Positions 10,594-18,280 of a stretch of DNA of 25,898 nucleotides are shown in pieces. Source of the stretch: Deltaproteobacteria bacterium (lineage in GTDB: Bacteria > Myxococcota_A > UBA9160 > UBA4427); contig DRKE01000043.1 in assembly GCA_011051925.1 (NCBI GenBank), forward strand, positions 1 to 25,898. The letters are read 5' to 3'. The stretch's first letter is position 1; each line of letters starts with the position of its first letter. The notes beneath the pieces were generated by a model that made no database searches, was not told the DNA's origin, and saw only the letters and a program-made list of their open reading frames with translations. The position numbers and the translations under genes were made by a program.

Positions 10594-12399
10594 ATGGCCG
10601 TGATCGACACCCTCGTCGCCGTGATTCCGATGCTCGGGATCCTGATCCTGGTTCATGAGCTGGGGCATTTCCTGGTCGCGAAGGCCTTCGGTGTGCGGGT
10701 CCTGAAGTTCTCGATCGGGTTCGGTGCACCGATCGGTTTCGGCCGCACGCGGGCCCGCTGGGTGCGCGGTGGGACGGAATACGTGATCGGCTGGATCCCG
10801 CTCGGCGGATTCGTGCGGATGTTGGGCGAGCCGATGCCGGGAGACGAGAATTTCCAGGCGCCGATCCCGGAGGACGCCCGCCCGGACGAGTTTCTCGAAT
10901 CGAAACCGGTCTGGCAGAAGCTCGCGATCGTCTTTGCCGGGCCGGCGATGAATCTGCTGCTGCCCGTCGTCTGCCTGATGGGGATCCTCTGGTTCGGGCT
11001 CCCGCGACCCGATGCCGTCGTCGGCATGGTCGAGGCGGGTTCGCCGGCGGCCCGGGCCGGGATCCGACCCGGGGATCGGATCCTCGCGGTCGACGGGGAA
11101 CCGGTCGAGTGGTGGGACGAGGTCGTGCTTCCGATTCGCGAGCGGGCCGAGGGGGGCACCCTCGAACTCGAGGTCGAACGCGGGGGGAGCGAGCGGGTTC
11201 TCGAGGTTCCGATCGGACGGCAGATGACCCGCGACGCCTACGGCTCGGTCGTCGAGACGGGCTGGATCGGGATCGGGCATCGGCGACTCGCGGCCGTGGT
11301 CGGCGTGCCCTCCGAGGGCAGTCCGGCTGCCCGGGCGGGGCTCCGATCCGGAGATCGCGTCGTCTCGATCGACGGCGAGGCGATCGAAGACTGGCAGGCG
11401 CTCGAGCGCGTCCAGGCGAGGGCGGCGCGCGCCGCCCTGGCGGAGGGCCGGCAGCAGGTCGTGTGGCTCGTGGAACGCGAGAAGCCACGGGAACTCGGGT
11501 CCCCGCAGCCCGAGGCGGCGCGGCGCCCGGGCGCGGCTCCGAACCCCTCCGATCCGTCCCAGGCCCCTCCGCCGGAGCCGGAATTCGAGGAACGGACACT
11601 CTCGCTGCCCGCGACGCCGGATCTCGAGGCGCTGGGCCTGATCCCGGCGACGATCCTGGTGGCCTATGTCGCACCGGATCGCCCTGCGGCGCGGGCCGGT
11701 CTCCAGCCGAACGATCTCGTTCTTTCGGTCGATGGCGAGCCCGTCGGCAGTTTCGATCGCTTCGTCTCCCTCGTGCAGACCAGCGGCGGGCGCGAACTCG
11801 AGATCGCGTTCTCCCGGGCCGGACGGGTCCGGACCGTCCGGCTCCGCGCCCGGGAAGAAACGGTCTCCGGGCCCTACGACATCGAGGGCATGGAGGAGAA
11901 GGTCTATCAGATCGGTCTGGGGGCCGCGATCTCTTCCCTGCCCGGTGAGAGTTCGGTCCAGCTGATCCGCAATCCCCTCGTCGCGTTGCCCCGGGCCGTC
12001 GAGATGACCTGGCAGATGACCCGGGACTATCTCCAGGGGCTCGGCAAACTGCTCACTGGAGAGGTCGGCACCGAGAAGCTGTCCGGGCCGATCGGGATCG
12101 CCCGGATCGCCCGGAAATCCCTCGACCGGGGCTGGCTCGACTACCTGTCGATGATGATGTTGATCAGCATCAATCTCGGGATCCTGAACCTGCTCCCCAT
12201 TCCCATCCTCGATGGGGGACAGGCCCTGATCTACGTGATCGAGGGCATCAAGCGTTCGCCGCTCTCGATGCGATCGCGGGAGATTGCGAGTTCGATCGGT
12301 TTCGGTGTGCTCGTCCTCCTGATGGGGCGCGCGTTCTGGAACGATCTGACGCCGACGTGGACGCGCTTCGTCAGCTGGCTATCGAGTGGCTCGCAGTAG
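10594..12399 (+). CDS. rseP: RseP-type site-2 zinc metalloprotease with three PDZ domains
   Basis: Intramembrane protease that in characterised relatives cuts membrane-bound anti-sigma factors after site-1 cleavage. ATG 10594 follows an AGG and gives the family N-terminus. The zinc motif HELGH is at 21-25 in the first membrane helix. The third zinc ligand, Asp540, is in ILNLLPIPILDGG near the C-terminus, with GPIGIARIARKS before it and a last membrane helix (SSIGFGVLVLLMGRAF). The protein is 601 aa against about 450 for E. coli RseP. The excess is a third PDZ domain: repeats start near residues 140, 229 and 352, each with a (S/R)PAARAG core and a (V/I)DGE strand, and a Pro-rich linker (about 310-345) precedes the third. 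The neighbours dxr and uppS are usual for this family. Confidence 0.95.
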   Translation: MAVIDTLVAVIPMLGILILVHELGHFLVAKAFGVRVLKFSIGFGAPIGFGRTRARWVRGGTEYVIGWIPLGGFVRMLGEPMPGDENFQAPIPEDARPDEFLESKPVWQKLAIVFAGPAMNLLLPVVCLMGILWFGLPRPDAVVGMVEAGSPAARAGIRPGDRILAVDGEPVEWWDEVVLPIRERAEGGTLELEVERGGSERVLEVPIGRQMTRDAYGSVVETGWIGIGHRRLAAVVGVPSEGSPAARAGLRSGDRVVSIDGEAIEDWQALERVQARAARAALAEGRQQVVWLVEREKPRELGSPQPEAARRPGAAPNPSDPSQAPPPEPEFEERTLSLPATPDLEALGLIPATILVAYVAPDRPAARAGLQPNDLVLSVDGEPVGSFDRFVSLVQTSGGRELEIAFSRAGRVRTVRLRAREETVSGPYDIEGMEEKVYQIGLGAAISSLPGESSVQLIRNPLVALPRAVEMTWQMTRDYLQGLGKLLTGEVGTEKLSGPIGIARIARKSLDRGWLDYLSMMMLISINLGILNLLPIPILDGGQALIYVIEGIKRSPLSMRSREIASSIGFGVLVLLMGRAFWNDLTPTWTRFVSWLSSGSQ

Positions 12400-12426
12400 A
12401 GCGAGGACCCGATCCGGACGCATGCC

Positions 12427-13215
12427 ATGACGCGGAACCTTCTCGCCATCGAATCGGCCACCGATGGGCTTTCCGTCGCCCTCCTTCGCGGGAACGAGGT
12501 CGTGGCCCTGGAAGCGCCGGATGCCGGTCGCCGCCACGCCTCCGTGTTGCTGCCGACGATCGACCGGGTCGTCCAGGGATCGGGGATGAAGCTCGACGAG
12601 CTCGATGCCATCGGGATCTCGACCGGGCCGGGTTCGTTCACGAGTCTGCGGATCGGGCTCGCGACGGCCAAGGGGCTCGGCTTCGGTCGCTCGATCGTGG
12701 CCGTCGGCGTCTCGACCCTGGAAGCGATGGCGTGGTCGCTGTTCGAGGACGAGAGCGGGAAGAACCTCGGCACGCAGGTCGTGGCCCTGCTCGACGCACG
12801 TCGGGGCCAGTGGTATGCCGGAGGCTGGGCCCCGGCTGCGCGCCGGGAGGATGGGCTTCCGGATCCCGTCCTGGCCGAAGGCCTCTATTCCCCTGAAGCA
12901 CTCGTCGCGGACCTCCGCGGAGGGGACGTCTCGCTGGTGACGCCATTGGTGTCGGGTTGGCGGGAGGTCTTCCGAGGGGGTGGGGTCTCCCTGGCCCGGG
13001 TGATCGAGGGACCCGCCGCACGCCCCCGGGCCGACCGGGTCGGCCGGATCGCGCAGCGCCGGCTCGACCGCGGAGAGGGAGGCGCGGTCGGAACGCTGGT
13101 CGCCCGTTATCTGCGTCGGGCGGAAGCCGAAGCGACCCGGCTCGGCGGGCCGGTCGAGGAAGGGGAAGTCGATCGGGTCGGATCCGCTGGCTCGCCCGAT
13201 TCCTCGGGTCGGTGA
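12427..13215 (+). CDS. tsaB: tRNA threonylcarbamoyladenosine biosynthesis protein TsaB
   Basis: Partner of TsaD and TsaE in making t6A37 on ANN-decoding tRNAs; TsaB is the non-catalytic ASKHA-fold scaffold. The product is 262 aa, somewhat longer than E. coli TsaB (231 aa). The N-terminal LLAIESATDGLSVALL and the diagnostic ISTGPGSFTSLRIG (64-77) are clear, followed by AKGLGFG and ALLDARRGQWYAG. The C-terminal 30 residues are a charged Gly/Glu-rich tail without known function. It lies 27 nt after rseP and probably shares its transcript. It is followed by a 278-nt gap before ilvC, so this is a likely operon end. Confidence 0.93.
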   Translation: MTRNLLAIESATDGLSVALLRGNEVVALEAPDAGRRHASVLLPTIDRVVQGSGMKLDELDAIGISTGPGSFTSLRIGLATAKGLGFGRSIVAVGVSTLEAMAWSLFEDESGKNLGTQVVALLDARRGQWYAGGWAPAARREDGLPDPVLAEGLYSPEALVADLRGGDVSLVTPLVSGWREVFRGGGVSLARVIEGPAARPRADRVGRIAQRRLDRGEGGAVGTLVARYLRRAEAEATRLGGPVEEGEVDRVGSAGSPDSSGR

Positions 13216-13493
13216 GCTCTCCCGCCCGCGCTCCGGAGCTGGCGCGAGCGGAAAAGGTCGCGTAATCTCGCGCAGTTAGCGCCGCTCGCCGGATCGGTCT
13301 CCCGACCGACCCGGGCGCAGCTTCGCGTCGACCGGGACGGGCCGGGTCGAGTCTGGATCGGGCCGCTGGGCCCCGCGCCGGGCAGAATCAGAAACGCTGG
13401 ACATCACAACCTCCGATCGTGCTGAACGGGCCGCTCCGGTCCGAGGGGCAGGAACGCCCATTCGACACTTTCCAAGGATCCGAAAGAAGACTC
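13216..13493 (+). promoter_or_regulatory. tsaB-ilvC gap: probable ilvC promoter and leader
   Basis: This is a 278-nt non-coding gap. TAATCT (13263-13268) with CTGGCG (13239-13244) 18 nt upstream is a weak promoter candidate (3/6 at each box). Just downstream is a perfect 6-bp hairpin, TCGGTC-TCCC-GACCGA (13294-13309), with no T-run after it. I looked for an Ile/Val/Leu-rich leader peptide typical of attenuation and saw none. Confidence 0.3.
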
Positions 13494-14516
13494 ATGGCAC
13501 TCAACATCTACTACGACAAGGACGCGGACCTCGGACGGATCCAGTCCAGGAAGGTCGCCATCATCGGCTACGGCAGTCAGGGACATGCCCATGCGCAGAA
13601 CCTGCACGCTTCGGGCGTCGATGTCGTCGTCGGGCTGCGCAAGGATTCGTCGAGCTGGAGCAAGGTCGAGCAGGCCGGCCTGAAGGTCGCTCCCGTCGCC
13701 GACGCCGCGCGCGAGGCGGATCTGATCATGATGACCGTGCCCGACGAACTCGCGGCCTCGATCTACGAGAGCGAGATCGCGCCGAACCTCGCGCCCGGCA
13801 ACTATCTCGCGGTGGCCCATGGTTTCAACTTCCATTTCCAGGCGATCGTTCCGCCCCCGGACGTGAACGTCATCATGATCGCGCCGAAGGGGCCGGGCCA
13901 CACGGTTCGGGATCACTACGAACAGGGTCGCGGTGTGCCGTGCCTGGTCGCCGTCCAGCAGGATCCTTCGGGAGACGCCTTCCAGGTCGCGCTCGCCTAC
14001 GCCTCGGCGATCGGCGGTGGCCGCGCGGGCATCATCGAGACGACCTTCCGCGAGGAGACCGAGACCGATCTCTTCGGGGAGCAGGCCGTGCTGTGTGGTG
14101 GCCTGACCTCGTTGATGCAGGCGGGATTCGAGACCCTCGTCGAGGCGGGCTATGCACCGGAGATGGCCTACTTCGAGTGCATCCACGAAACCAAGCTCAT
14201 CATCGATCTGATCTACGAAGGGGGCATCGCCAACATGCGCTACTCGGTTTCGAATACCGCCGAGTACGGTGATTTCGTGAGCGGCCCCCGCGTGATCGAT
14301 GCCAGCGTGAAAGCGCGCATGAAGGAAGTGCTGACGGACATCCAGACGGGTGAATTCGCCAAGCGCTTCATCCTCGAGAACCAGAGCGGCAATGTCGGTC
14401 TGCACGCGCGGCGACGGGCGGCGGCGGCCCATCAGCTCGAAGAGGTCGGTGCGCGGCTTCGCGGATTGATGCCCTGGCTTTCGGAGAAGCAGCTCGTCGA
14501 TCGCAGCAAGAACTGA
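13494..14516 (+). CDS. ilvC: Ketol-acid reductoisomerase IlvC (class I, NADP-dependent)
   Basis: Performs the alkyl migration and NADPH reduction of acetolactate or acetohydroxybutyrate in valine, leucine and isoleucine synthesis. The 340-aa length marks the short class I form. ATG 13494 gives the standard MALNIYYDKDADL start. The Rossmann motif GYGSQG lies at 25-30, and the cofactor loop has Arg49 and Ser52-54 (LRKDSSSW), a pattern linked to NADPH preference. The knotted C-terminal domain has the metal ligands Asp192 and Glu196 (ETDLFGEQ), plus CIHETKLIIDLIYEGG and NTAEYG. Acetolactate synthase genes (ilvBN), often adjacent, are not upstream here; tsaB is. Confidence 0.98.
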   Translation: MALNIYYDKDADLGRIQSRKVAIIGYGSQGHAHAQNLHASGVDVVVGLRKDSSSWSKVEQAGLKVAPVADAAREADLIMMTVPDELAASIYESEIAPNLAPGNYLAVAHGFNFHFQAIVPPPDVNVIMIAPKGPGHTVRDHYEQGRGVPCLVAVQQDPSGDAFQVALAYASAIGGGRAGIIETTFREETETDLFGEQAVLCGGLTSLMQAGFETLVEAGYAPEMAYFECIHETKLIIDLIYEGGIANMRYSVSNTAEYGDFVSGPRVIDASVKARMKEVLTDIQTGEFAKRFILENQSGNVGLHARRRAAAAHQLEEVGARLRGLMPWLSEKQLVDRSKN

Positions 14517-14550
14517 TCGACGGGCCCCATCGGGTCCCCGGGGAGAGCGA

Positions 14551-15498
14551 ATGGTCGGGCAGGGCGGCGAGATCGGTCAGGAGGTCGAGGGCGGAAGGCC
14601 GACGATCGCGTCCGAGAAGGTCGCCCGTCTGCCGGGCCGTCCGCGGCGCCGGAGTCGACGGCGCCGACGCAGGCCGCGCCGGGATCCTGATCGATCGGGA
14701 TTCGCGGTCCTGCTGCCCCAGCTGCTCACGACCGGCAATCTCGCAGCGGGCTTCTACGCGATCATCAAGGCGAGCGACGGGGATGTTCTCGTCGCTTCGT
14801 ATGCGATCTTCGTGGCCGCGCTCTTCGATCTGCTCGATGGCCGGGCGGCCCGGTTGACCGGCAACGTGAGCCGCTTCGGAGCCGAATACGATTCGATCGC
14901 CGATACGGTCTCCTTCGGCGTCGCTCCCGCCGTGCTCGCCTTCCACGCCGGTGGGATCTCGACCCTGGGTTGGGCCGGCTGGGTCATGACCTTCGCCTAT
15001 ACCGCCTGCGCATCGCTTCGGTTGGCCCGCTTCAACGTGTCGTCCGGGCGTTTCGAGGGGCGCTTCGACGGCCTGCCCACGCCAGCGGGGGCCGGCATGA
15101 TCGTGTCGGCGGTCTGGTTCAAGAATTTCCTGGTGGGTCCCGATCTGGGACTCGGTCTGCCACCGATCCTGCCCGCGCTGGGCGTGATGGCGCTCGGCCT
15201 CCTGATGGTGAGTCCGATTCCCTATCACAGTTTCAAGAACGTCCGCTTCGGACAGAGTTATTCCGCGCGGGTGATCGCCGTGATGATCCTCATCATCCTG
15301 GTGATCGAGCCCGGCCTGAATTTCTTCCTCGTCGGATTGGCATACGTCTTCTCCGGGCCCGTCGGGATCCTCTGGCGTTGGCGAACGGGCCGGACACTGC
15401 TGCCCGTCGAGGGAGGCGACGGCAGCGGGTCGGAGAAGACCTCGGGGGGGCGTCCGGGCGATGCCAGAGACGACGACGGCAGGAGGGGCGAGGGATGA
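14551..15498 (+). CDS. pssA: CDP-diacylglycerol-serine O-phosphatidyltransferase PssA (type II)
   Basis: Integral membrane enzyme that makes phosphatidylserine from CDP-diacylglycerol and serine. The CDP-alcohol phosphotransferase motif DG-x2-AR-x8-G-x3-D-x3-D is complete: D96-G97, A100-R101, G110, D114, D118. Several hydrophobic helices follow (for example around YAIFVAALF, ILPALGVMALGLL, VIAVMILIILVI). The product is 315 aa. Its first 50 residues are hydrophilic with an Arg-dense run (about 30-48), and the last 35 are a charged Gly-rich tail. ATG 14551 is preceded by GGGGAGAG, a good RBS. It lies 34 nt after ilvC and overlaps leuA by 4 nt. The decarboxylase gene psd, often between ilvC and pssA in Geobacter-type genomes, is absent. 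Confidence 0.94.
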   Translation: MVGQGGEIGQEVEGGRPTIASEKVARLPGRPRRRSRRRRRRPRRDPDRSGFAVLLPQLLTTGNLAAGFYAIIKASDGDVLVASYAIFVAALFDLLDGRAARLTGNVSRFGAEYDSIADTVSFGVAPAVLAFHAGGISTLGWAGWVMTFAYTACASLRLARFNVSSGRFEGRFDGLPTPAGAGMIVSAVWFKNFLVGPDLGLGLPPILPALGVMALGLLMVSPIPYHSFKNVRFGQSYSARVIAVMILIILVIEPGLNFFLVGLAYVFSGPVGILWRWRTGRTLLPVEGGDGSGSEKTSGGRPGDARDDDGRRGEG

Positions 15499-17042
15499 GT
15501 GACGATCGCATCCGGATCTTCGATACGACCCTGCGTGACGGCGAACAGTCGCCGGGCTGCAGCATGAATCGGCAGGAAAAACTCAGCCTGGCGCGCCAGC
15601 TCGAGCGGCTGGGCGTCGACGTCATCGAGGCCGGGTTCCCGATCGCCAGTGACGGAGATTTCGATTCCGTCCAGGCGATCGCCCGGGAACTCGACGAGAC
15701 GATCGTATGCGGTCTCGCCCGGACCGGGAAGCTCGATGTCGAGCGCGCCGGGCGCGCGGTCGAGGTCGCGAAGCAACCCCGGATCCATACCTTCATCGCG
15801 ACCAGCGACATCCACCTCGAGCACAAGTTGCGCATGACTCGCGATCGGGTTCTCGAGGAGGTCGATCGGGCCGTTCGGCAGGCGAGGACGATGGTCGACG
15901 ACGTCGAATTCTCGGCCGAGGATGCGACGCGATCCGACCGGGATTTTCTCGTCGACGTCTTTCGCACGGCGGTCGAAGCCGGCGCGACGACCCTCAACGT
16001 GCCCGACACGGTCGGCTATACGACGCCCAAGGAATACGGCGAGCTGATCGCCTTCCTGCGACAGAACGTCGAAGGGGCCGACGACGTCGTCTTCTCCGTC
16101 CATTGCCACAACGATCTCGGTCTGGCCGTCGCCAACAGTCTTTCCGCGATCCGTGCGGGGGCGCGCCAGATCGAATGCACCGTGAACGGGATCGGTGAAC
16201 GGGCGGGGAACACTTCCCTCGAAGAGGTCGTGATGGCCCTCAAGACGCGGGCGGATCAGTTCCCGGGGATCGAAACCGGGATCCGGACCCGGGAGATCTA
16301 CCCCTCGAGTCGGCTCCTGTCATCGGTGACCGGTGTCCAGGTCCAGCCGAACAAGGCGATCGTGGGAGACAACGCCTTTGCGCACGAAGCCGGGATCCAT
16401 CAGGACGGGGTCCTGAAGGCGGCGATCACCTACGAGATCATGACACCGGAATCGATCGGGCGGGCTTCGAATGAACTCGTGCTCGGGAAGCACTCCGGGC
16501 GACACGCTTTTCGCGATCGGCTGCTCGAGCTCGGCTTCGCGATCGAAGGAGAGGAGTTCGAAAGGGCCTTCCGGCGCTTCAAGAGCCTGGCCGATGCGAA
16601 GAAGGTCATCTTCAACGAGGATCTCGAGGCGATCGTGTCGGATTCGATCCAGGCGCTCGATGATCGCTTCGTCTTCGGCTCGCTGCTGCTGACGTGTGGC
16701 AGCGAAACCGCGCCGCGGGCGAAGGTGGCGCTCGAGGTCGATGGAAAGGCCGTCGAACGGGAGACCTCGGGGGTCGGGCCGGTCGATGCGATCTTCCGTG
16801 CGATCGCCGAATTGACGGAGACGGGCAGCGAGCTGATCCAGTATCGCGTGCACGCGGTCACGGCCGGGCTCGACGCACAGGGCGAGGTTTCCGTCACGAT
16901 CGAAGAGGAAGGACGCCGGGTGATCGGGAACGGCGTCCACGAGGACGTCATGGTCGCGAGTGCCAAGGCCTATGTGCACGCGCTGAACAAGCTCGAATGG
17001 CACAAACAGCGGCGCCACGTCGATGCGCCCCGGGGAATCTGA
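15495..17042 (+). CDS. leuA: 2-isopropylmalate synthase LeuA
   Basis: Condenses acetyl-CoA with 2-ketoisovalerate, the first committed step of leucine synthesis. The product is 515 aa, typical of the E. coli-like form. The TIM barrel begins IFDTTLRDGEQSPG (RDGEQ at 14-18); the metal-binding His203 and His205 lie in VHCHNDLG. The signature NGIGERAGNTSLEEVV follows. The linker region contains HEAGIHQDGVLK and LGKHSGRHAF, and the C-terminal LeuA dimer domain, which binds leucine for feedback inhibition, spans about 385-505. ATG 15495 overlaps the pssA stop and has GGAGGGG upstream. The gene is followed by about 134 nt before leuB rather than by leuCD. Confidence 0.97.
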   Translation: MSDDRIRIFDTTLRDGEQSPGCSMNRQEKLSLARQLERLGVDVIEAGFPIASDGDFDSVQAIARELDETIVCGLARTGKLDVERAGRAVEVAKQPRIHTFIATSDIHLEHKLRMTRDRVLEEVDRAVRQARTMVDDVEFSAEDATRSDRDFLVDVFRTAVEAGATTLNVPDTVGYTTPKEYGELIAFLRQNVEGADDVVFSVHCHNDLGLAVANSLSAIRAGARQIECTVNGIGERAGNTSLEEVVMALKTRADQFPGIETGIRTREIYPSSRLLSSVTGVQVQPNKAIVGDNAFAHEAGIHQDGVLKAAITYEIMTPESIGRASNELVLGKHSGRHAFRDRLLELGFAIEGEEFERAFRRFKSLADAKKVIFNEDLEAIVSDSIQALDDRFVFGSLLLTCGSETAPRAKVALEVDGKAVERETSGVGPVDAIFRAIAELTETGSELIQYRVHAVTAGLDAQGEVSVTIEEEGRRVIGNGVHEDVMVASAKAYVHALNKLEWHKQRRHVDAPRGI

Positions 17043-17167
17043 TCCCGGGAAGGAAGGGATGACCCGATCGCGAATCGGTCCGGGGCCGGGGGCGGCATCG
17101 GGAGGACGATCCGGAACCGGTTGAGCGACCCGGACGCGGCGCCGGCCGAGCGAGAATGAGGAAGGCG

Positions 17168-17173
17168 AGGAGG
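17168..17173 (+). promoter_or_regulatory. Ribosome binding site favouring GTG 17177 as leuB start
   Basis: AGGAGG (17168-17173) lies 3 nt before GTG 17177. The in-frame ATG at 17156 has only a weak GAGCGAG before it. The GTG start also gives the standard LeuB N-terminus. The spacing is short, so the ATG cannot be excluded. Confidence 0.5.
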
Positions 17174-17176
17174 AGC

Positions 17177-18262
17177 GTGGCAGAACGAATCGTATTGTTG
17201 CCGGGGGACGGGATCGGTCCCGAGGTCACGGAACAGGCTCGGCGTGTCCTCGTCGCAGCGGGTGCGAAGGTCGGGCTCGAGTTCGACTTCGTCGAGGAGT
17301 CGATCGGGGGATGCTCCATCGATGCCTACGGAACGCCACTTCGGGACGAGGTCGTCGAAGCCTGTCGTTCGAGTCGCGCCGTCCTGCTCGGCGCGGTGGG
17401 CGGACCGAAATGGGATGACCTGCCGGTGGACATCCGCCCCGAAAAGGGGCTTCTCGGGATCCGCAAGGCCCTCGGTCTCTTCGCGAACCTTCGTCCCGCC
17501 ACGGTCCTGCCGGCGCTCGTGGATGCTTCGGCGCTGCGCCCCGAGATCGTCGAGGGGGTCGACATGCTCGTCGTGCGGGAGCTGACCGGAGGGATCTATT
17601 TCGGAGAGCCGCGCGGCCGCTCGGGCGAGCGCGGGAACCGGTCTGCGACGAATGCCATGGCCTACGACGAACACGAGATCGAACGCATCACACGCGTGGC
17701 CTTCGAACAGGCGCGGCTTCGACGCAGGCACGTCACCCATGTCCACAAGGCCAATGTCCTCGATGTCTCCCAGCTCTGGGTGGAGGTCGTCGACGAGGTG
17801 GCCCGGGACTACCCGGACGTCGAGCTCGCCCACCAGCTGGTGGATTCCTGCGCGATGTTGCTGGTCCAGGAGCCGCGCCGTTTCGACGTGATCGTGACGG
17901 GCAATCTCTTCGGCGACATCCTCTCCGACGAGGCGGCGATGATCACGGGCTCGCTCGGCATGCTGCCTTCGGCGAGCCTCGCCGTGGGGGGCTTCGGTCT
18001 CTTCGAGCCCGTCCACGGCTCGGCCCCGGACATCGCCGGCAAGGACCTCGCGAACCCCCTCGCCGCGATCCAGAGCGTCGCGATGCTGCTCGAGACCTCC
18101 TTCGGCGCGAAGGAGGCCGCGGGCTCGATTCGTCGGGCCGTGGCAGCGGTGCTCGATGCCGGTCATCGCAGCGGCGATCTCCTGCTGCCGGGCGAGACCC
18201 GCGAGACCGTCGGATGTCGGCGCATGGGGGAACTCGTGCTGGAAGCGCTCGATCGGGCCTAG
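17177..18262 (+). CDS. leuB: 3-isopropylmalate dehydrogenase LeuB
   Basis: Oxidatively decarboxylates 3-isopropylmalate with NAD+ in leucine synthesis. From GTG 17177 the product is 361 aa (368 from ATG 17156). The family N-terminus IVLLPGDGIGPEV is present, with RKALGLFANLRPA and RELTGGIYFGEPRG for substrate and loop contacts. The catalytic Lys191 is in VHKANVLDVSQLW, Asp223 in LVDSCAM, and the metal-binding block in GDILSDEAAM. Slightly unusual are VHKANV (commonly VDKANV) and VDSCAM (commonly VDNAAM), though catalytic residues are kept. The leuA-leuB gap contains a bulged hairpin (about 17061-17080). IPM isomerase genes leuCD are not between leuA and leuB. Confidence 0.95.
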   Translation: MAERIVLLPGDGIGPEVTEQARRVLVAAGAKVGLEFDFVEESIGGCSIDAYGTPLRDEVVEACRSSRAVLLGAVGGPKWDDLPVDIRPEKGLLGIRKALGLFANLRPATVLPALVDASALRPEIVEGVDMLVVRELTGGIYFGEPRGRSGERGNRSATNAMAYDEHEIERITRVAFEQARLRRRHVTHVHKANVLDVSQLWVEVVDEVARDYPDVELAHQLVDSCAMLLVQEPRRFDVIVTGNLFGDILSDEAAMITGSLGMLPSASLAVGGFGLFEPVHGSAPDIAGKDLANPLAAIQSVAMLLETSFGAKEAAGSIRRAVAAVLDAGHRSGDLLLPGETRETVGCRRMGELVLEALDRA

Positions 18263-18280
18263 GTCGACCAGGGGATTCGC

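Noticed and set aside
9347..11674. 775-codon minus-strand frame opposite dxr and rseP
   Set aside because: Arg/Ser/Pro-rich antisense shadow; dxr and rseP have clear catalytic motifs on the plus strand.
13216..13493. Branched-chain amino acid leader-peptide attenuator before ilvC
   Set aside because: No short frame rich in Ile, Val or Leu with an RBS; the hairpin lacks a T-run.
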